From: Candidatus Altimarinota bacterium
Lineage (GTDB): Bacteria; Patescibacteriota; Minisyncoccia; Phycocordibacterales; UBA5272
Direction: 5' to 3'
Assembly (NCBI GenBank): GCA_021734745.1
Contig: JAIPIK010000007.1
Location: 1-52,204 of the forward strand
DNA: 52,204 nucleotides
Made by a program: the position numbers and the translations under genes. Shown here piece by piece: positions 14,663 to 23,347 of the stretch; within the stretch, counting starts at the first letter, position 1; each line of letters starts with the position of its first letter. The notes under the pieces were generated by a model. That model did not search any database, was not told the origin of the DNA, and saw only the letters and a program-made list of their open reading frames with translations.

Positions 14663-15511
14663 TTATAACTGATTACCATCTCCTCTACCGAGAAGAATAT
14701 TATTTGTACCACTGCCATGAACAATATATGACATAACTGCTGGATTAATCCCAATAAGAGATGCATACATCGCATACAACTCAATGTCTGAAGATTCGGG
14801 AAAGTTTTTCTTAAGATGTAAAAGTGTTGTTTGCATGCTCCCCTCCCTAGCAAGGACATCAAACTGTCGCATTGTTTCTGAGTTAACTTCAATAACTTTT
14901 GTAGTAAATACTTTTACTTTTAATCCGTAAAACTGATTTTCACCAAAGACTTCTTGGACAAAACCGGAGATATCCAAGTTTTGAAAGCTAAGCAGTGAGT
15001 CTCTTTTGTTAGCATTTATATACCTACCGATTGACATCATTGATAATCCAAGAACTTGCTCCTGCGCACCCTCTTGTGAGATTTTAGCAAGAAGTTGAAC
15101 ATTCTCTGGAATAGCTTTCCCTGTTGCGAACACCATCATCAAGTGACCTTCTTTTGTTCGATTTTGGGCTGCAACTGTAAAAGAAAAATGTTGAATTGAG
15201 ACCCTCTTCCAAATACTCCAAATTGGCCAAGGAATAAAAAGAAAGTTGCTTTCATTCCACACTTCACCATTTTGTGACCCAATAAATAATTGTATTCCTT
15301 GTTCGTTTGGTAATATTGGTGATATATAACACATTCGCCCATAAAAACCAAAAGCAATGACCGCTAATGATTTTGCAAAAAGGTTTTTATCAATCTCAAA
15401 AAATAAAAGTTGAAATGACCCTTCGCCAGAGAACGTGTTATATGTAATCAATGAAAAAATGAAACAAAAAATAAGGACAACAATATGTGACAACCCAGCA
15501 GATAATCTCAT
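14663..15511 (-). CDS. SPFH/prohibitin-like membrane protein
   Basis: A 282-residue protein with two hydrophobic segments (about 8-24 and 45-65). A region reminiscent of SPFH (stomatin/prohibitin) domains follows: FIPWPIWSIWKRVSIQHFSF, then a stretch ending EQVLGLSMMSIGRYI and KVKVFTTKVIEVN. SPFH proteins form membrane-bound rings. The assignment is by overall pattern only and there is no signature residue to prove it. AGGAG lies eight bases before the ATG, the promoter is at 15548-15576 and a terminator follows. The gene is divergent from the 15692 orphan gene. Confidence 0.5.
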   Translation of the reverse strand: MRLSAGLSHIVVLIFCFIFSLITYNTFSGEGSFQLLFFEIDKNLFAKSLAVIAFGFYGRMCYISPILPNEQGIQLFIGSQNGEVWNESNFLFIPWPIWSIWKRVSIQHFSFTVAAQNRTKEGHLMMVFATGKAIPENVQLLAKISQEGAQEQVLGLSMMSIGRYINANKRDSLLSFQNLDISGFVQEVFGENQFYGLKVKVFTTKVIEVNSETMRQFDVLAREGSMQTTLLHLKKNFPESSDIELYAMYASLIGINPAVMSYIVHGSGTNNILLGRGDGNQL

Positions 15512-15547
15512 GATTATTTCTCCTAAAGAACATAGTTAGCTACCGGC

Positions 15548-15576
15548 ATACTACTACAAACAAACCCTTCAAACAA
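15548..15576 (-). promoter_or_regulatory. Promoter of the SPFH-like gene
   Basis: TTGTTT, 17 bases, TAGTAT on the minus strand. The intergenic region also holds two short repeats of TTGGT/ACCAA type near 15588-15625. Confidence 0.5.
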
Positions 15577-15625
15577 GTGCCAAGCTGGTTGGTAATAACC
15601 AATAAAATGTAACCCTATAAATTGG

Positions 15626-15654
15626 TTGCATTTTATAAAACTTAACAGTAGTAT
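15626..15654 (+). promoter_or_regulatory. Promoter of the 15692 gene
   Basis: TTGCAT, 17 bases, TAGTAT. It is back to back with the promoter at 15548-15576, leaving about 50 bases in which one regulator could act on both. Confidence 0.6.
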
Positions 15655-15691
15655 AGTTGAAGATTGTCCATTTATTTAAGGAGTTGACACC

Positions 15692-16453
15692 ATGAGTTTC
15701 TTTAAAAATTTAGGTGACGAACTTGGTACTGCAACAGGTAAAGGAATAAGCGTTTTTATTTCAGCCTTTTGGAAGGTGACGTGTGTGTATCTGTCCTATC
15801 TCTGTAAAATAGAGAGGGTCCCTGGTGAGCACATAATGCATACAAATTCCTTCCGAATTGCAAATTGGTCTTTAATAATAGCCATACTATTTGTACCAGG
15901 ACTTGTTACTTGTTCATTTCGTCCAGCCGATATAGTTAACAATAAAATACTAAACCCAGGAGGTGTATATCTTAAAATCAATCTATCAGATAGACCTCCT
16001 TCATTTTTCCCAAATAGTGAAAGTTTCAGAATTGATAATGCGGAGAACATTCAACATTACAGAAACTTCGACAATATGAGATTGTTCTCATATCATCAAC
16101 GTCAAAGTGAAAACTTTCCCACAATTATTGTAGATGGGAAACTGTGCGCTGTAGTACCAGCTGGCCGAAAAATAGGTTTTAAATCATTGTCTCCTCCAGT
16201 ATATGCAGCTAATATGAAAAATGAAGTTGTTTACTTCATTAAAATGAGTGAGCTTAGTTTTCTACGAAAGCAAACTGCTCTATATTATTATTTAATGGAC
16301 TACATGGATGGTTTACAAAGGACCTCCAACCCTTGGAAAGATATGGTAAACGAGTGGAGCAAAGTGGAAACTGGTGGACATAAAATAATTGCAACGGCTT
16401 TAGATAAAAAAGATATACCAGATGGTGTTCTAGGTGGCATGGTATGCTTCTAA
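15692..16453 (+). CDS. Hypothetical membrane protein, orphan unit
   Basis: A 253-residue protein. Two hydrophobic stretches lie near the N-terminus (about 20-38, and 58-76 SLIIAILFVPGLVTCSF), followed by a soluble domain of about 170 residues (from SFRPADIVNNKILNPGGVYL on). It has no recognised motif. AAGGAG lies eight bases before the ATG. It shares an intergenic region with the divergent SPFH-like gene, so a joint membrane function is possible but only inferred. A terminator follows. Confidence 0.7.
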   Translation: MSFFKNLGDELGTATGKGISVFISAFWKVTCVYLSYLCKIERVPGEHIMHTNSFRIANWSLIIAILFVPGLVTCSFRPADIVNNKILNPGGVYLKINLSDRPPSFFPNSESFRIDNAENIQHYRNFDNMRLFSYHQRQSENFPTIIVDGKLCAVVPAGRKIGFKSLSPPVYAANMKNEVVYFIKMSELSFLRKQTALYYYLMDYMDGLQRTSNPWKDMVNEWSKVETGGHKIIATALDKKDIPDGVLGGMVCF

Positions 16454-16474
16454 AAATGTGGTCATCACAAATTC

Positions 16475-16516
16475 AAAGACGGCTACGAATAAAAAAATTC
16501 GTCAGTCGTCTTTTTT
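16475..16516 (+). terminator. Terminator of the 15692 gene
   Basis: An interrupted stem AAAGACG...CT..GAAT/ATTC..AG..CGTCTTT around an A-rich loop, followed by six T. Confidence 0.75.
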
Positions 16517-16607
16517 ATTTTAGTTTTTACTGATAATAATTATATTTTGTATTATTACCAACAACTAATTACTACAAACCATCAAATATCCTTGATATAC
16601 TTCTCAC

Positions 16608-17504
16608 ATGAGTCTCCCTCTTTCTATAATCAAGCAAGAAGATTATACTTCTAATCCACTACTCGCGAGACTACTTGAACTTCATGACATCCCAAAACAA
16701 ATTTACATAAAAGGTGAACTCCCGAAAATTACGATAGATGAATATGGCAGAGCAACACCTAGAATACTTACAGTAATTGGTTCAAGAAAATATACCAACT
16801 ATGGAAAGAACGCCTTAGAAAAATTAATTAATTCACTCGCTGGTGAAGATATTATTATTCTATCTGGATTAGCATACGGCATTGATATTTTGTCCCACAA
16901 TTCTGCATTAAAAAACAATCTAATTACAATTGCAGTTCCTGGTAGTGGATTAGATGAAAAATCAATATACCCTAAATCTCACTTAAACATTGCAAAGGAA
17001 ATAATAGATTCTGGCGGAGCTTTATTGTCAGAATTATCTCCAGAAACAGGTCCAGCTCAGTGGACGTTCCCATCTCGTAATCGCATTATGGCTGCATTAT
17101 CTGATGCAGTGCTTGTTGTTGAAGCTGAGATGAAGTCTGGTACCTTAATAACCGCACGCCAAGCTCTTGAACTCGGTCGTGATATTGGTGCAGTACCAGG
17201 AGATATTTTCTCCCCTACTTCTATTGGAACTAACTCACTTATTAGTGATGGTGCTTATATTGTAGCGAATGAAGATGATTTATATTCATTGCTTCATCTT
17301 TCAAAAAATGAGACCAAGAAGGTGGCGGAAATATTTAACGATGAAGAAAAAATAATCATGGACATTTTGCTAGAGCCAACTGAAAAAGATACTCTTCTAA
17401 TCAAAAGTAATTTACCTTTAGAGAAGTTTCTTTCTGCTTTTTCATCACTTGAAATTAGTGGCCAAATAGAAGAAACATTTGGTGAAGTTAGACGTTTAGT
17501 GTAG
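16608..17504 (+). CDS. dprA: DNA-processing protein DprA
   Basis: A 298-residue protein that binds incoming single-stranded DNA and loads RecA in natural transformation. The Rossmann-like core shows VIGSRKYTNYGK, LSGLAYGIDILSH, AVPGSGLD, SELSPETGP and FPSRNRIMAALSDAVLVVEA, then SGTLITARQALELGRDI. A C-terminal winged-helix part follows (about 240-298). An extended -10 box (TGATATACT) sits six bases before the ATG, so the mRNA is probably leaderless. Together with comF and the pilus genes it points to DNA uptake. Confidence 0.95.
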   Translation: MSLPLSIIKQEDYTSNPLLARLLELHDIPKQIYIKGELPKITIDEYGRATPRILTVIGSRKYTNYGKNALEKLINSLAGEDIIILSGLAYGIDILSHNSALKNNLITIAVPGSGLDEKSIYPKSHLNIAKEIIDSGGALLSELSPETGPAQWTFPSRNRIMAALSDAVLVVEAEMKSGTLITARQALELGRDIGAVPGDIFSPTSIGTNSLISDGAYIVANEDDLYSLLHLSKNETKKVAEIFNDEEKIIMDILLEPTEKDTLLIKSNLPLEKFLSAFSSLEISGQIEETFGEVRRLV

Positions 17505-17515
17505 AGTATAAATAA

Positions 17516-17611
17516 TAAAGATTTTAGATTTTAGATAATCCCACAACATAAACTAAATAAGCGTGTATACTATGGATTATATCTAACATCTAATCTCTAA
17601 CACCTGTCACC
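17516..17611 (+). promoter_or_regulatory. Inverted heptamer repeats between dprA and topA
   Basis: Just after dprA come repeats in reverse orientation (ATTTTAGATTTTAGATAA). Just before topA come forward repeats (TCTAACA, TCTAATC, TCTAACA, CCTGTCA, CC, ATG). A TATACT box lies between them near 17565. This matches the flanks of rbfA and the leaders of clpB and pilT. Confidence 0.5.
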
Positions 17612-19816
17612 ATGAAACTCCTAATTGTAGAAAGTCCTTCAAAGGCAAAAACAATATCGAAATATCTAGGCAAAACTTATGAAGTGCGTGCTTCAGTTGG
17701 ACATGTCAGAGATCTTCCTAAAAGTAATAAAAAGGCTGTTGATATTGAAGGTGGTTTCATTCCACATTACGAAGTTAGTGTTGGAAAAGAAAAAGTTATA
17801 GCTGATATCAAAGCTCTAGCAAAAAAATCAAACGAGGTAATACTGGCAACTGACCCCGACCGTGAAGGAGAAGCTATTGCTTGGCATATACAAGAAGCTT
17901 GTAGTCTAAAAGGTGCGAAACGTGTTGCATTCCACGAAATCACTGAAGAAGCGATAAAAGAGGCATTGAAACATCCTCGTGATATAGACATGAATCTTAA
18001 AGAAGCTCAGGAAGCTCGTCGTGTTCTTGATAGATTGGTGGGGTATGACTTATCTGGTGTTATTTGGAAGAAGGTTCGCTATGGATTATCTGCTGGACGA
18101 GTTCAGTCCCCTGCACTTCGCATCATAATGGAAAGAGAGCGTGAGATACGTGCTTTTATTCCTGTTACGTATTATGTAATTGCTGGAGAATTCCAGACCA
18201 TTGGTCGTATGCAAGAAAGTAAAACTTACACTTTAATTCTTGAATGCGAAACACAACCAAATGATAAAAAAGAGGCTGATAGAATTGTAAAAGATGGTAA
18301 AAATTCTTCATGGGAAGTTATTAATATAGAAAGTACTGAAGTATCTCGTTCTCCAAAGGCACCTTTCACTACTTCTACACTTCAACAGGCTGCATCATCA
18401 AGGCTTGGATATGCTCCATCTCGTACTATGGGTATTGCACAGAAGCTTTATGAGAAAGGTCTCATCACATATATGCGTACAGATAGCACGACATTAGGCG
18501 CTCAAGCTGTCGCAGAAATAAAAACTACTATAGAAAAAAATTATGGTCCTGAACTTTTAGAGTTACGTCAGTACAAAACAAAATCCAAAAATGCTCAAGA
18601 GGCCCATGAAGCAATAAGACCAACACACGCTAGTGCAAGAAGTGGCGGGACAACTGATGACGAGAAGCGTCTATATTCATTAATATGGGAACGTACAGTT
18701 GCGAGTCAAATGAAGGATGCAAAACTAAGACGCAGTAAAGTTACAGCGAATATTCCAACAAAGAGTATTCCTAACTTTTCTGTAACTGGTTCTGTTCTTA
18801 TATTTCCTGGATGGCTTACAGTTTCAGAAAGTTCACGCGGAGATGATGTTATTTTACCTGACCTAAAAATTGGCGATGAACTTAATTTAAAGACTTTACA
18901 ATCAACAGAAAAAGCAACCGAACCACCAAATCGTTATTCTGAAGCTGGTTTAATTAAGGAATTGGAGAAGCGTGGTATTGGACGTCCTTCAACATATGCG
19001 TCTACACTTTCAACTATTGAAGCACGAGGATATGTTGATAAGGTAAACAAAACTTTATTTCCAACTGACACTGGAGAAGTTGTTATTTCATTTCTAGAGG
19101 AACATTTTCCACATTATATTGGTGATACTTTTACTGCAGAGATGGAGGACAAGTTAGACTTAATTGCAGACGGTAAGGCGACATACTTGAAAACTCTTAA
19201 AGATTTTTACGGACCATTCACCAAAGATGTGAAAGCAAAAGATAAGTTAGAGAAAGCTACCAATATGGGAGATGCTCCGGAAGGAATGCAGTGTCCACTT
19301 TGCGATGCGAACATGGTTATCAAGCTTGCAAAAAATGGAAAGTTTTATTCTTGTATACGTTACCCTGATTGTATGGGCGCGAGAAAAATAGATGGTGAGG
19401 TAATGGAAGGTCCAAAAAAACTTGGTAAGAAATGTCCAAAATGTGAGAAAGGTGAACTCATGGAGCGTGAAGGAAAGTACGGAAGATTTATTGCTTGTGA
19501 TAATTATCCAAAGTGTAAATATATTGAACAAGATGAAGAGATGCGCAAAGCCAATTCGACTGGTGTTCACTGTAATAAGTGTAAAGATGGATATTTAGAA
19601 GAAAGAAAAGGAAGATTCGGAATTTTCTTTTCATGTTCAAATTATCCAGATTGTAAACATATTATAAAAACTCGTCCGACTGGTAATCGCTGTACTTGGA
19701 AAAAAGATGACGGCACAGAATGTGGCGAACTTATGATGACTGGAACAAAGACAATTCCAGATAGATGTTCTGATAAAACGTGTCCTATGCATAATCCTCA
19801 CAAACTCGACAAGTAG
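17612..19816 (+). CDS. topA: DNA topoisomerase I
   Basis: A 734-residue type IA enzyme that relaxes negative supercoils. The Toprim domain is at the N-terminus (LLIVESPSKAKTISKYLG; DPDREGEAIAWHI with the metal acidic residues). The active-site tyrosine is in GLITYMRTDSTT, and FTTSTLQQAASSRLG and GIGRPSTYASTLSTI mark further core blocks. The C-terminus holds three or more Cys4 zinc ribbons (CPLCDANM...CIRYPDC; CPKCEKGEL...CDNYPKC; CNKCKDGYL...CSNYPDC) and a last Cys cluster. Length is normal. Start set by the heptamer leader; no ribosome site. Confidence 0.96.
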   Translation: MKLLIVESPSKAKTISKYLGKTYEVRASVGHVRDLPKSNKKAVDIEGGFIPHYEVSVGKEKVIADIKALAKKSNEVILATDPDREGEAIAWHIQEACSLKGAKRVAFHEITEEAIKEALKHPRDIDMNLKEAQEARRVLDRLVGYDLSGVIWKKVRYGLSAGRVQSPALRIIMEREREIRAFIPVTYYVIAGEFQTIGRMQESKTYTLILECETQPNDKKEADRIVKDGKNSSWEVINIESTEVSRSPKAPFTTSTLQQAASSRLGYAPSRTMGIAQKLYEKGLITYMRTDSTTLGAQAVAEIKTTIEKNYGPELLELRQYKTKSKNAQEAHEAIRPTHASARSGGTTDDEKRLYSLIWERTVASQMKDAKLRRSKVTANIPTKSIPNFSVTGSVLIFPGWLTVSESSRGDDVILPDLKIGDELNLKTLQSTEKATEPPNRYSEAGLIKELEKRGIGRPSTYASTLSTIEARGYVDKVNKTLFPTDTGEVVISFLEEHFPHYIGDTFTAEMEDKLDLIADGKATYLKTLKDFYGPFTKDVKAKDKLEKATNMGDAPEGMQCPLCDANMVIKLAKNGKFYSCIRYPDCMGARKIDGEVMEGPKKLGKKCPKCEKGELMEREGKYGRFIACDNYPKCKYIEQDEEMRKANSTGVHCNKCKDGYLEERKGRFGIFFSCSNYPDCKHIIKTRPTGNRCTWKKDDGTECGELMMTGTKTIPDRCSDKTCPMHNPHKLDK

Positions 19817-19899
19817 TTGCTGGTTACTAGGTGGTGGTTTATAGTTTGAAATACAAGACAAACTACAAATTTCCTTATTTTATAATACTTTTTCCACTA

Positions 19900-19928
19900 T
19901 TGACTTTTTATAAAATAAGTGCTATAAT
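19900..19928 (+). promoter_or_regulatory. Promoter of the 19971 gene
   Basis: TTGACT, 17 bases, TATAAT: near consensus. Confidence 0.8.
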
Positions 19929-19970
19929 TAATAAGACTCTAAAACTTGTTCATTTACTAAAGGAAATATT

Positions 19971-20240
19971 GTGGAAAAAATCTTTGCTTTCTTTGGCAAA
20001 TCCCTCGTTGCCATCATTCTTCTGACTATGTTGACCATTGTTACGAACGCAACAATGGTTCCTGCAGTCATCGAAATCGCCAACCAGCTGAACTATGTCA
20101 ACTGGCAAAGCTATCATCAGTTATTTCACATAGTGATGAAATACACCATCTGGGGAATCTTTTGTCTATACGCTGTCGCTCTGGTATTCAAAACACCCAA
20201 GAGCAAACAGGTGTCGGTCGAGGAAGAATCCACCGGCTGA
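19971..20240 (+). CDS. 89-residue two-pass membrane protein, orphan unit
   Basis: Starts at GTG (19971) because AAAGGA lies five to six bases upstream and near-consensus promoter elements precede it. Two membrane helices are expected, at about 12-32 (VAIILLTMLTIVTNATMV) and 57-73 (YTIWGIFCLYAVALVF), with a short polar loop and a charged C-terminus (KSKQVSVEEESTG). GC-rich codons contrast with topA. The coding region contains an internal inverted repeat (CCATTGTT...AACAATGG). No family recognised. Confidence 0.75.
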   Translation: MEKIFAFFGKSLVAIILLTMLTIVTNATMVPAVIEIANQLNYVNWQSYHQLFHIVMKYTIWGIFCLYAVALVFKTPKSKQVSVEEESTG

Positions 20241-20262
20241 ACACCCTCCCAAACCAACATCA

Positions 20263-20296
20263 CAAGGTAGCTACCCAGCTACCTTGTTTTCTTTTT
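20263..20296 (+). terminator. Terminator of the 19971 gene
   Basis: CAAGGTAGCT-ACCC-AGCTACCTTG followed by TTTTCTTTTT. The next promoter starts two bases later. Confidence 0.88.
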
Positions 20297-20297
20297 A

Positions 20298-20326
20298 TTG
20301 ACATTTTCTCTAAAAAAAACTAGTAT
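20298..20326 (+). promoter_or_regulatory. Promoter of the HTH gene
   Basis: TTGACA, 17 bases, TAGTAT. Confidence 0.75.
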
Positions 20327-20358
20327 TACTTGAGCTCATTAAAACGAAAGGAAGTTCT

Positions 20359-20943
20359 ATGTCTGTCCTAAAACAAGACGAGGATTCAACAGTTTTCACA
20401 TCTCAAGAATTGATTGCCTATCGAAAATCTCTTTGTTTAACCCAGAAACAATTTGCTGGAAAATTTGAGATACCTTTGAGCACTTTACGAAAATGGGAAC
20501 AAGGGTTATCTATTCCAAGTATTTCACTAGCAAAATTACAACTAATCAATTCAATAATTGATTGGAAAAACAATGAGGCAAAAATTGCTACTGCTATAGC
20601 AAAAGAAAAAAAGAATGCTAAACATAAAGTCAAACTAAATAAAAACTCTCCCCTTCGTTACAAAAATGGAGAAACTCAAGGACAATGTTGGGAAAGAATT
20701 GCAAAAATTGGTAGAGAAATAATTCAAAAAAAGAGAACCTCGAGATATTCAATAAAACGACTGGCTTTCATTGTTCAAGAATTACCATCTGATTTTGACA
20801 GAGATGACAGTTGTGGTATTTTTATTGAAACAAAAAAATATTTGCGCACATTAAACGATGAGATGAGGAGAGTGTTTGCTCTTACTTATCTAGCTCACAA
20901 CGATTTTGAACGTCGATGTAATTGGTTCCTTTCAAAAACATAA
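20359..20943 (+). CDS. XRE-type helix-turn-helix protein, orphan unit
   Basis: A 194-residue DNA-binding protein. Residues about 14-65 form a Cro/C1-type helix-turn-helix close to HigA/NadS-like antitoxins (LCLTQKQFAGKFEIPLSTLRKWEQG). A basic linker follows and then an unrecognised helical C-terminal part of about 100 residues. AAAGGAAG lies six bases before the ATG. No toxin gene is adjacent, so an antitoxin role is not supported. It might regulate itself or other orphan units. Confidence 0.8.
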   Translation: MSVLKQDEDSTVFTSQELIAYRKSLCLTQKQFAGKFEIPLSTLRKWEQGLSIPSISLAKLQLINSIIDWKNNEAKIATAIAKEKKNAKHKVKLNKNSPLRYKNGETQGQCWERIAKIGREIIQKKRTSRYSIKRLAFIVQELPSDFDRDDSCGIFIETKKYLRTLNDEMRRVFALTYLAHNDFERRCNWFLSKT

Positions 20944-20954
20944 AGAAGGTTGAG

Positions 20955-20988
20955 TATGCCCGACACCGCAAGGTATTGGGCATTTTTC
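20955..20988 (+). terminator. Terminator of the HTH gene
   Basis: ATGCCC..ACC-GCAA-GGT..GGGCAT followed by TTTTTCTT. An ATG inside this hairpin opens a longer relA frame, which is why that start is rejected. Confidence 0.8.
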
Positions 20989-21024
20989 TTCCCATCTCTT
21001 CTATTTTTTGGTATTGTTAAATCT

Positions 21025-22518
21025 ATGACACCGTATATGACTAATGATATCCCAGATACAAATCCTAATCGGATTTTTGCGCTTTTACCTGATATTACTG
21101 AACATGACAAAGACCTAATTACTCGTGCATGTCATTTTGCAGAAAAGGCTCACGAAGGTCAACTTCGTAATTCAGGTGAACCATATTATAATCACGTATT
21201 TGCAACTGGTATAAATTTGGCAACTCTTAGAATGGACGCAGAAACAATTGCTGCTGGTATTATGCATGATGTGTTAGAAGATACAAAAGTTACTGCTGAA
21301 GAAATGGATAAAGAGTTTGGAGGAACTATTGTTTGTCTAGTCCAAGGAGTAACAAAACTTGGAAAACTGAAGTATTCTGGAACAGAACGTCATGTGGAAT
21401 CTCTTAGAAAGTTCTTCGTAGCAATGGCTGATGATATTCGTGTGGTTGTTATAAAACTTTGTGACAGACTGCATAACATACAAACTCTTCAATATGTTCC
21501 AAAAGAAAAACAGCGTCGTATAGCATTGGAAACTCTTGAAATTCATGCCCGCCTCGCTAACAGACTTGGTATGGGTCGTTTAAAGGCACAACTAGAAGAC
21601 GCAGCTTTTCCTTATGTATATCCAGAAGAATATAAAAAAACTATTGAACTTTTCGAAAGTGTTAGACCTATTTCAGATGGACAGTTAGAAAAAGTTGTTC
21701 ATACCCTAGAAGAAGAATTGGTAATTTTTGATGTTGAAATACGTCAAATAGACTATCGGGTGAAGCACCTTTACAGTCTCTGGCAAAAACTTAAAAGATA
21801 TAAAATGGATGTATCAAAAGTTCACGACATAGTTGCACTTCGTATTATTGTTCCAAATGTTGGAGACTGTTATCAAGCTCTTGGTGTGATTCATGGATTA
21901 TATCGGCCTGTACCATCTCGTTTCAAAGACTACATTGCTGTTCCTAAACCAAATGGTTATAAATCTCTTCACACAACTATCTTTTCTGGAGATGGAAGCA
22001 CTCTTGAAATACAAATACGTACAAAGGAAATGCACATAGAAGCAGAGTATGGTATTGCCTCTCACTTGTCATACAAAGAGCTTGGTAAGAGTGGTAGCAA
22101 AGAAGAAGTCATCAAAAAAACTGGTTGGACAAAGGAACTACTTGAGTGGCAAAAAGGAGAAGAACATCATCAAGATTTTATGAAGAACCTTAAGAGTGAT
22201 TTTTTTGAAAATCGTGTATTCGTGTTTACCCCTAAAGGTGATGTTATTGACCTACCTGAAGGTTCTACCCCTATTGATTTTTCATACGCCGTTCATTCTG
22301 ATGTTGGAGACCACACTGCAGGTGCAAAAGTAAATGGAAAATTAGTGCCGTTAGATACCGTGTTACAAAATAAAGACATAGTTGAAATTGATATCAAAGA
22401 GAATTCATCACCAAGACGTAAATGGTTAGACATGTCCAAAACAACAATGGCGAAGAGACATATACGAGCTTATATCAAAGAACATGGTGGAGCGTTAGAT
22501 AAATTCTTAACTCGATAA
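21025..22518 (+). CDS. relA: RelA/SpoT-type (p)ppGpp synthetase/hydrolase
   Basis: A 497-residue stringent-response enzyme. The HD hydrolase domain is at about 35-190 (HDVLEDTK and KLCDRLHNI intact, so hydrolysis is likely). The synthetase domain is at about 240-360 (ALRIIVP, RFKDYIAVPKPNGYKSLHT, EIQIRTKEMH). A TGS domain is near 405-465 (VFVFTPKGDVIDLPEGSTPIDFSY). The C-terminal ACT/zinc regions of long Rel proteins (about 730) are missing. The ATG at 21025 is chosen since the upstream frame runs through the terminator of the HTH gene; another ATG is at 21037. No ribosome site. Confidence 0.9.
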   Translation: MTPYMTNDIPDTNPNRIFALLPDITEHDKDLITRACHFAEKAHEGQLRNSGEPYYNHVFATGINLATLRMDAETIAAGIMHDVLEDTKVTAEEMDKEFGGTIVCLVQGVTKLGKLKYSGTERHVESLRKFFVAMADDIRVVVIKLCDRLHNIQTLQYVPKEKQRRIALETLEIHARLANRLGMGRLKAQLEDAAFPYVYPEEYKKTIELFESVRPISDGQLEKVVHTLEEELVIFDVEIRQIDYRVKHLYSLWQKLKRYKMDVSKVHDIVALRIIVPNVGDCYQALGVIHGLYRPVPSRFKDYIAVPKPNGYKSLHTTIFSGDGSTLEIQIRTKEMHIEAEYGIASHLSYKELGKSGSKEEVIKKTGWTKELLEWQKGEEHHQDFMKNLKSDFFENRVFVFTPKGDVIDLPEGSTPIDFSYAVHSDVGDHTAGAKVNGKLVPLDTVLQNKDIVEIDIKENSSPRRKWLDMSKTTMAKRHIRAYIKEHGGALDKFLTR

Positions 22519-22564
22519 CTATTTTGTAGTTCATAATAAAGTTATTTTTCTTTTTACATTTTTA

Positions 22565-22640
22565 TTTTTTAGACACAGGTATTTTCTTTACTAAGAAAAT
22601 CCTTCACTCTCGTCTACCCGGCTCCGAGAGGTCTAAAAAA
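22565..22640. ncRNA. Three-way-junction-like structure after relA
   Basis: A 10 bp outer stem (TTTTTTAGAC 22565-22574 with GTCTAAAAAA 22631-22640) encloses two perfect hairpins: ATTTTCTT-TACT-AAGAAAAT (22581-22600) and CTCTCG/CGAGAG with a 12-base loop (22607-22630). There is no downstream T-run on the plus strand, so it is not a simple terminator. Unknown role; could be an RNA or a DNA cruciform. Confidence 0.45.
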
Positions 22641-22673
22641 TATAAATGTTGAATATGTTAAAAATACAAGCTC

Positions 22674-22696
22674 AAGCGAAACCTTCGGTTTCGCTT
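22674..22696 (+). terminator. Hairpin, probable relA terminator
   Basis: AAGCGAAACC-TTC-GGTTTCGCTT followed by a modest AT-rich tail. Same core as the hairpin at 10937-10973. Confidence 0.5.
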
Positions 22697-22711
22697 AAAT
22701 AAATCTTTTCC

Positions 22712-22740
22712 TTGACTTTCTATTCCAAAAGATAGAGAAT
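22712..22740 (+). promoter_or_regulatory. Promoter and leader of the 22829 gene
   Basis: TTGACT, 17 bases, GAGAAT (TAGAGA at 15 bases is an alternative). The leader of about 80 bases contains a hairpin ATCTTCTG...CAGAAGAT before the ATAGGAG site. Confidence 0.5.
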
Positions 22741-22828
22741 GACCCCTGAAAGGCTCGAGCTTTCTATATCTTCTGGTGTCAGAAGATGAAATGTCCTTTG
22801 TTATCGGTCGAGCGATATAGGAGAAATC

Positions 22829-23293
22829 ATGAACGCTAAACTGAAACGATTCAAAACCTTGCATAACATCCTGATTACGGTTTACATCTTGGTATTTATA
22901 TCTTCTTTTTACTCCTTAGCAGAAATACAAAACCAGCGAATCATTCCTGCTCTCATGTTTCTACTTGGTGTGTTCATCATCTCAGAAATAAGTTCAAGGG
23001 AAATTGTTTCCAAGTTTTTGGAGGAACTTGGAAAGGAACAAGAACCTCGTCGAATTCGAGTAAGGGTTCACGGATTCAAAGGAGACGAGGAACTTCTTGG
23101 TGGTGCCGCCTACATGGCAACGTTCTTAATAACAAGAAACGGAGAATTCATCCCAACAGATGATTTTGAACTTAGAAAAATTGATGGGTATAAAGCCCAA
23201 CAACTACTAGGTTCACCTGTATGGAACCAGATCGTTGGCAACAAGAAAAGTATCGCAATGTGCGGAAGGGTCTATACCACAGAACAAAAATAA
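22829..23293 (+). CDS. Hypothetical two-pass membrane protein, orphan unit
   Basis: A 154-residue protein with two membrane helices close together (about 12-32 and 38-53) and a cytosolic or outer domain of about 95 residues (RRIRVRVHGFKGDEELLGGA...). ATAGGAG lies six bases before the ATG. Its own promoter and a strong terminator frame it. No recognised family and no functional link to relA or parB. Confidence 0.75.
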   Translation: MNAKLKRFKTLHNILITVYILVFISSFYSLAEIQNQRIIPALMFLLGVFIISEISSREIVSKFLEELGKEQEPRRIRVRVHGFKGDEELLGGAAYMATFLITRNGEFIPTDDFELRKIDGYKAQQLLGSPVWNQIVGNKKSIAMCGRVYTTEQK

Positions 23294-23311
23294 TTGACTC
23301 GCGTTCGCCAA

Positions 23312-23342
23312 CAAGGCAACCACTTCGGTTGCCTTGTTTTCT
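23312..23342. terminator. Terminator between the 22829 gene and parB
   Basis: CAAGGCAACC...GGTTGCCTTG then TTTT; it also lies at the end of parB on the other strand. Confidence 0.8.
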
Positions 23343-23347
23343 ATTCT

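Noticed and set aside
20359-20943. HigA-type antitoxin of a toxin-antitoxin pair
   Set aside because: The helix-turn-helix fits, but there is no neighbouring toxin gene and the C-terminal part is longer than in such antitoxins.
20950-21024. Upstream extension of the relA reading frame
   Set aside because: These codons run through the HTH gene terminator (20955-20988) and look like read-through of a hairpin; the ATG at 21025 is used instead.
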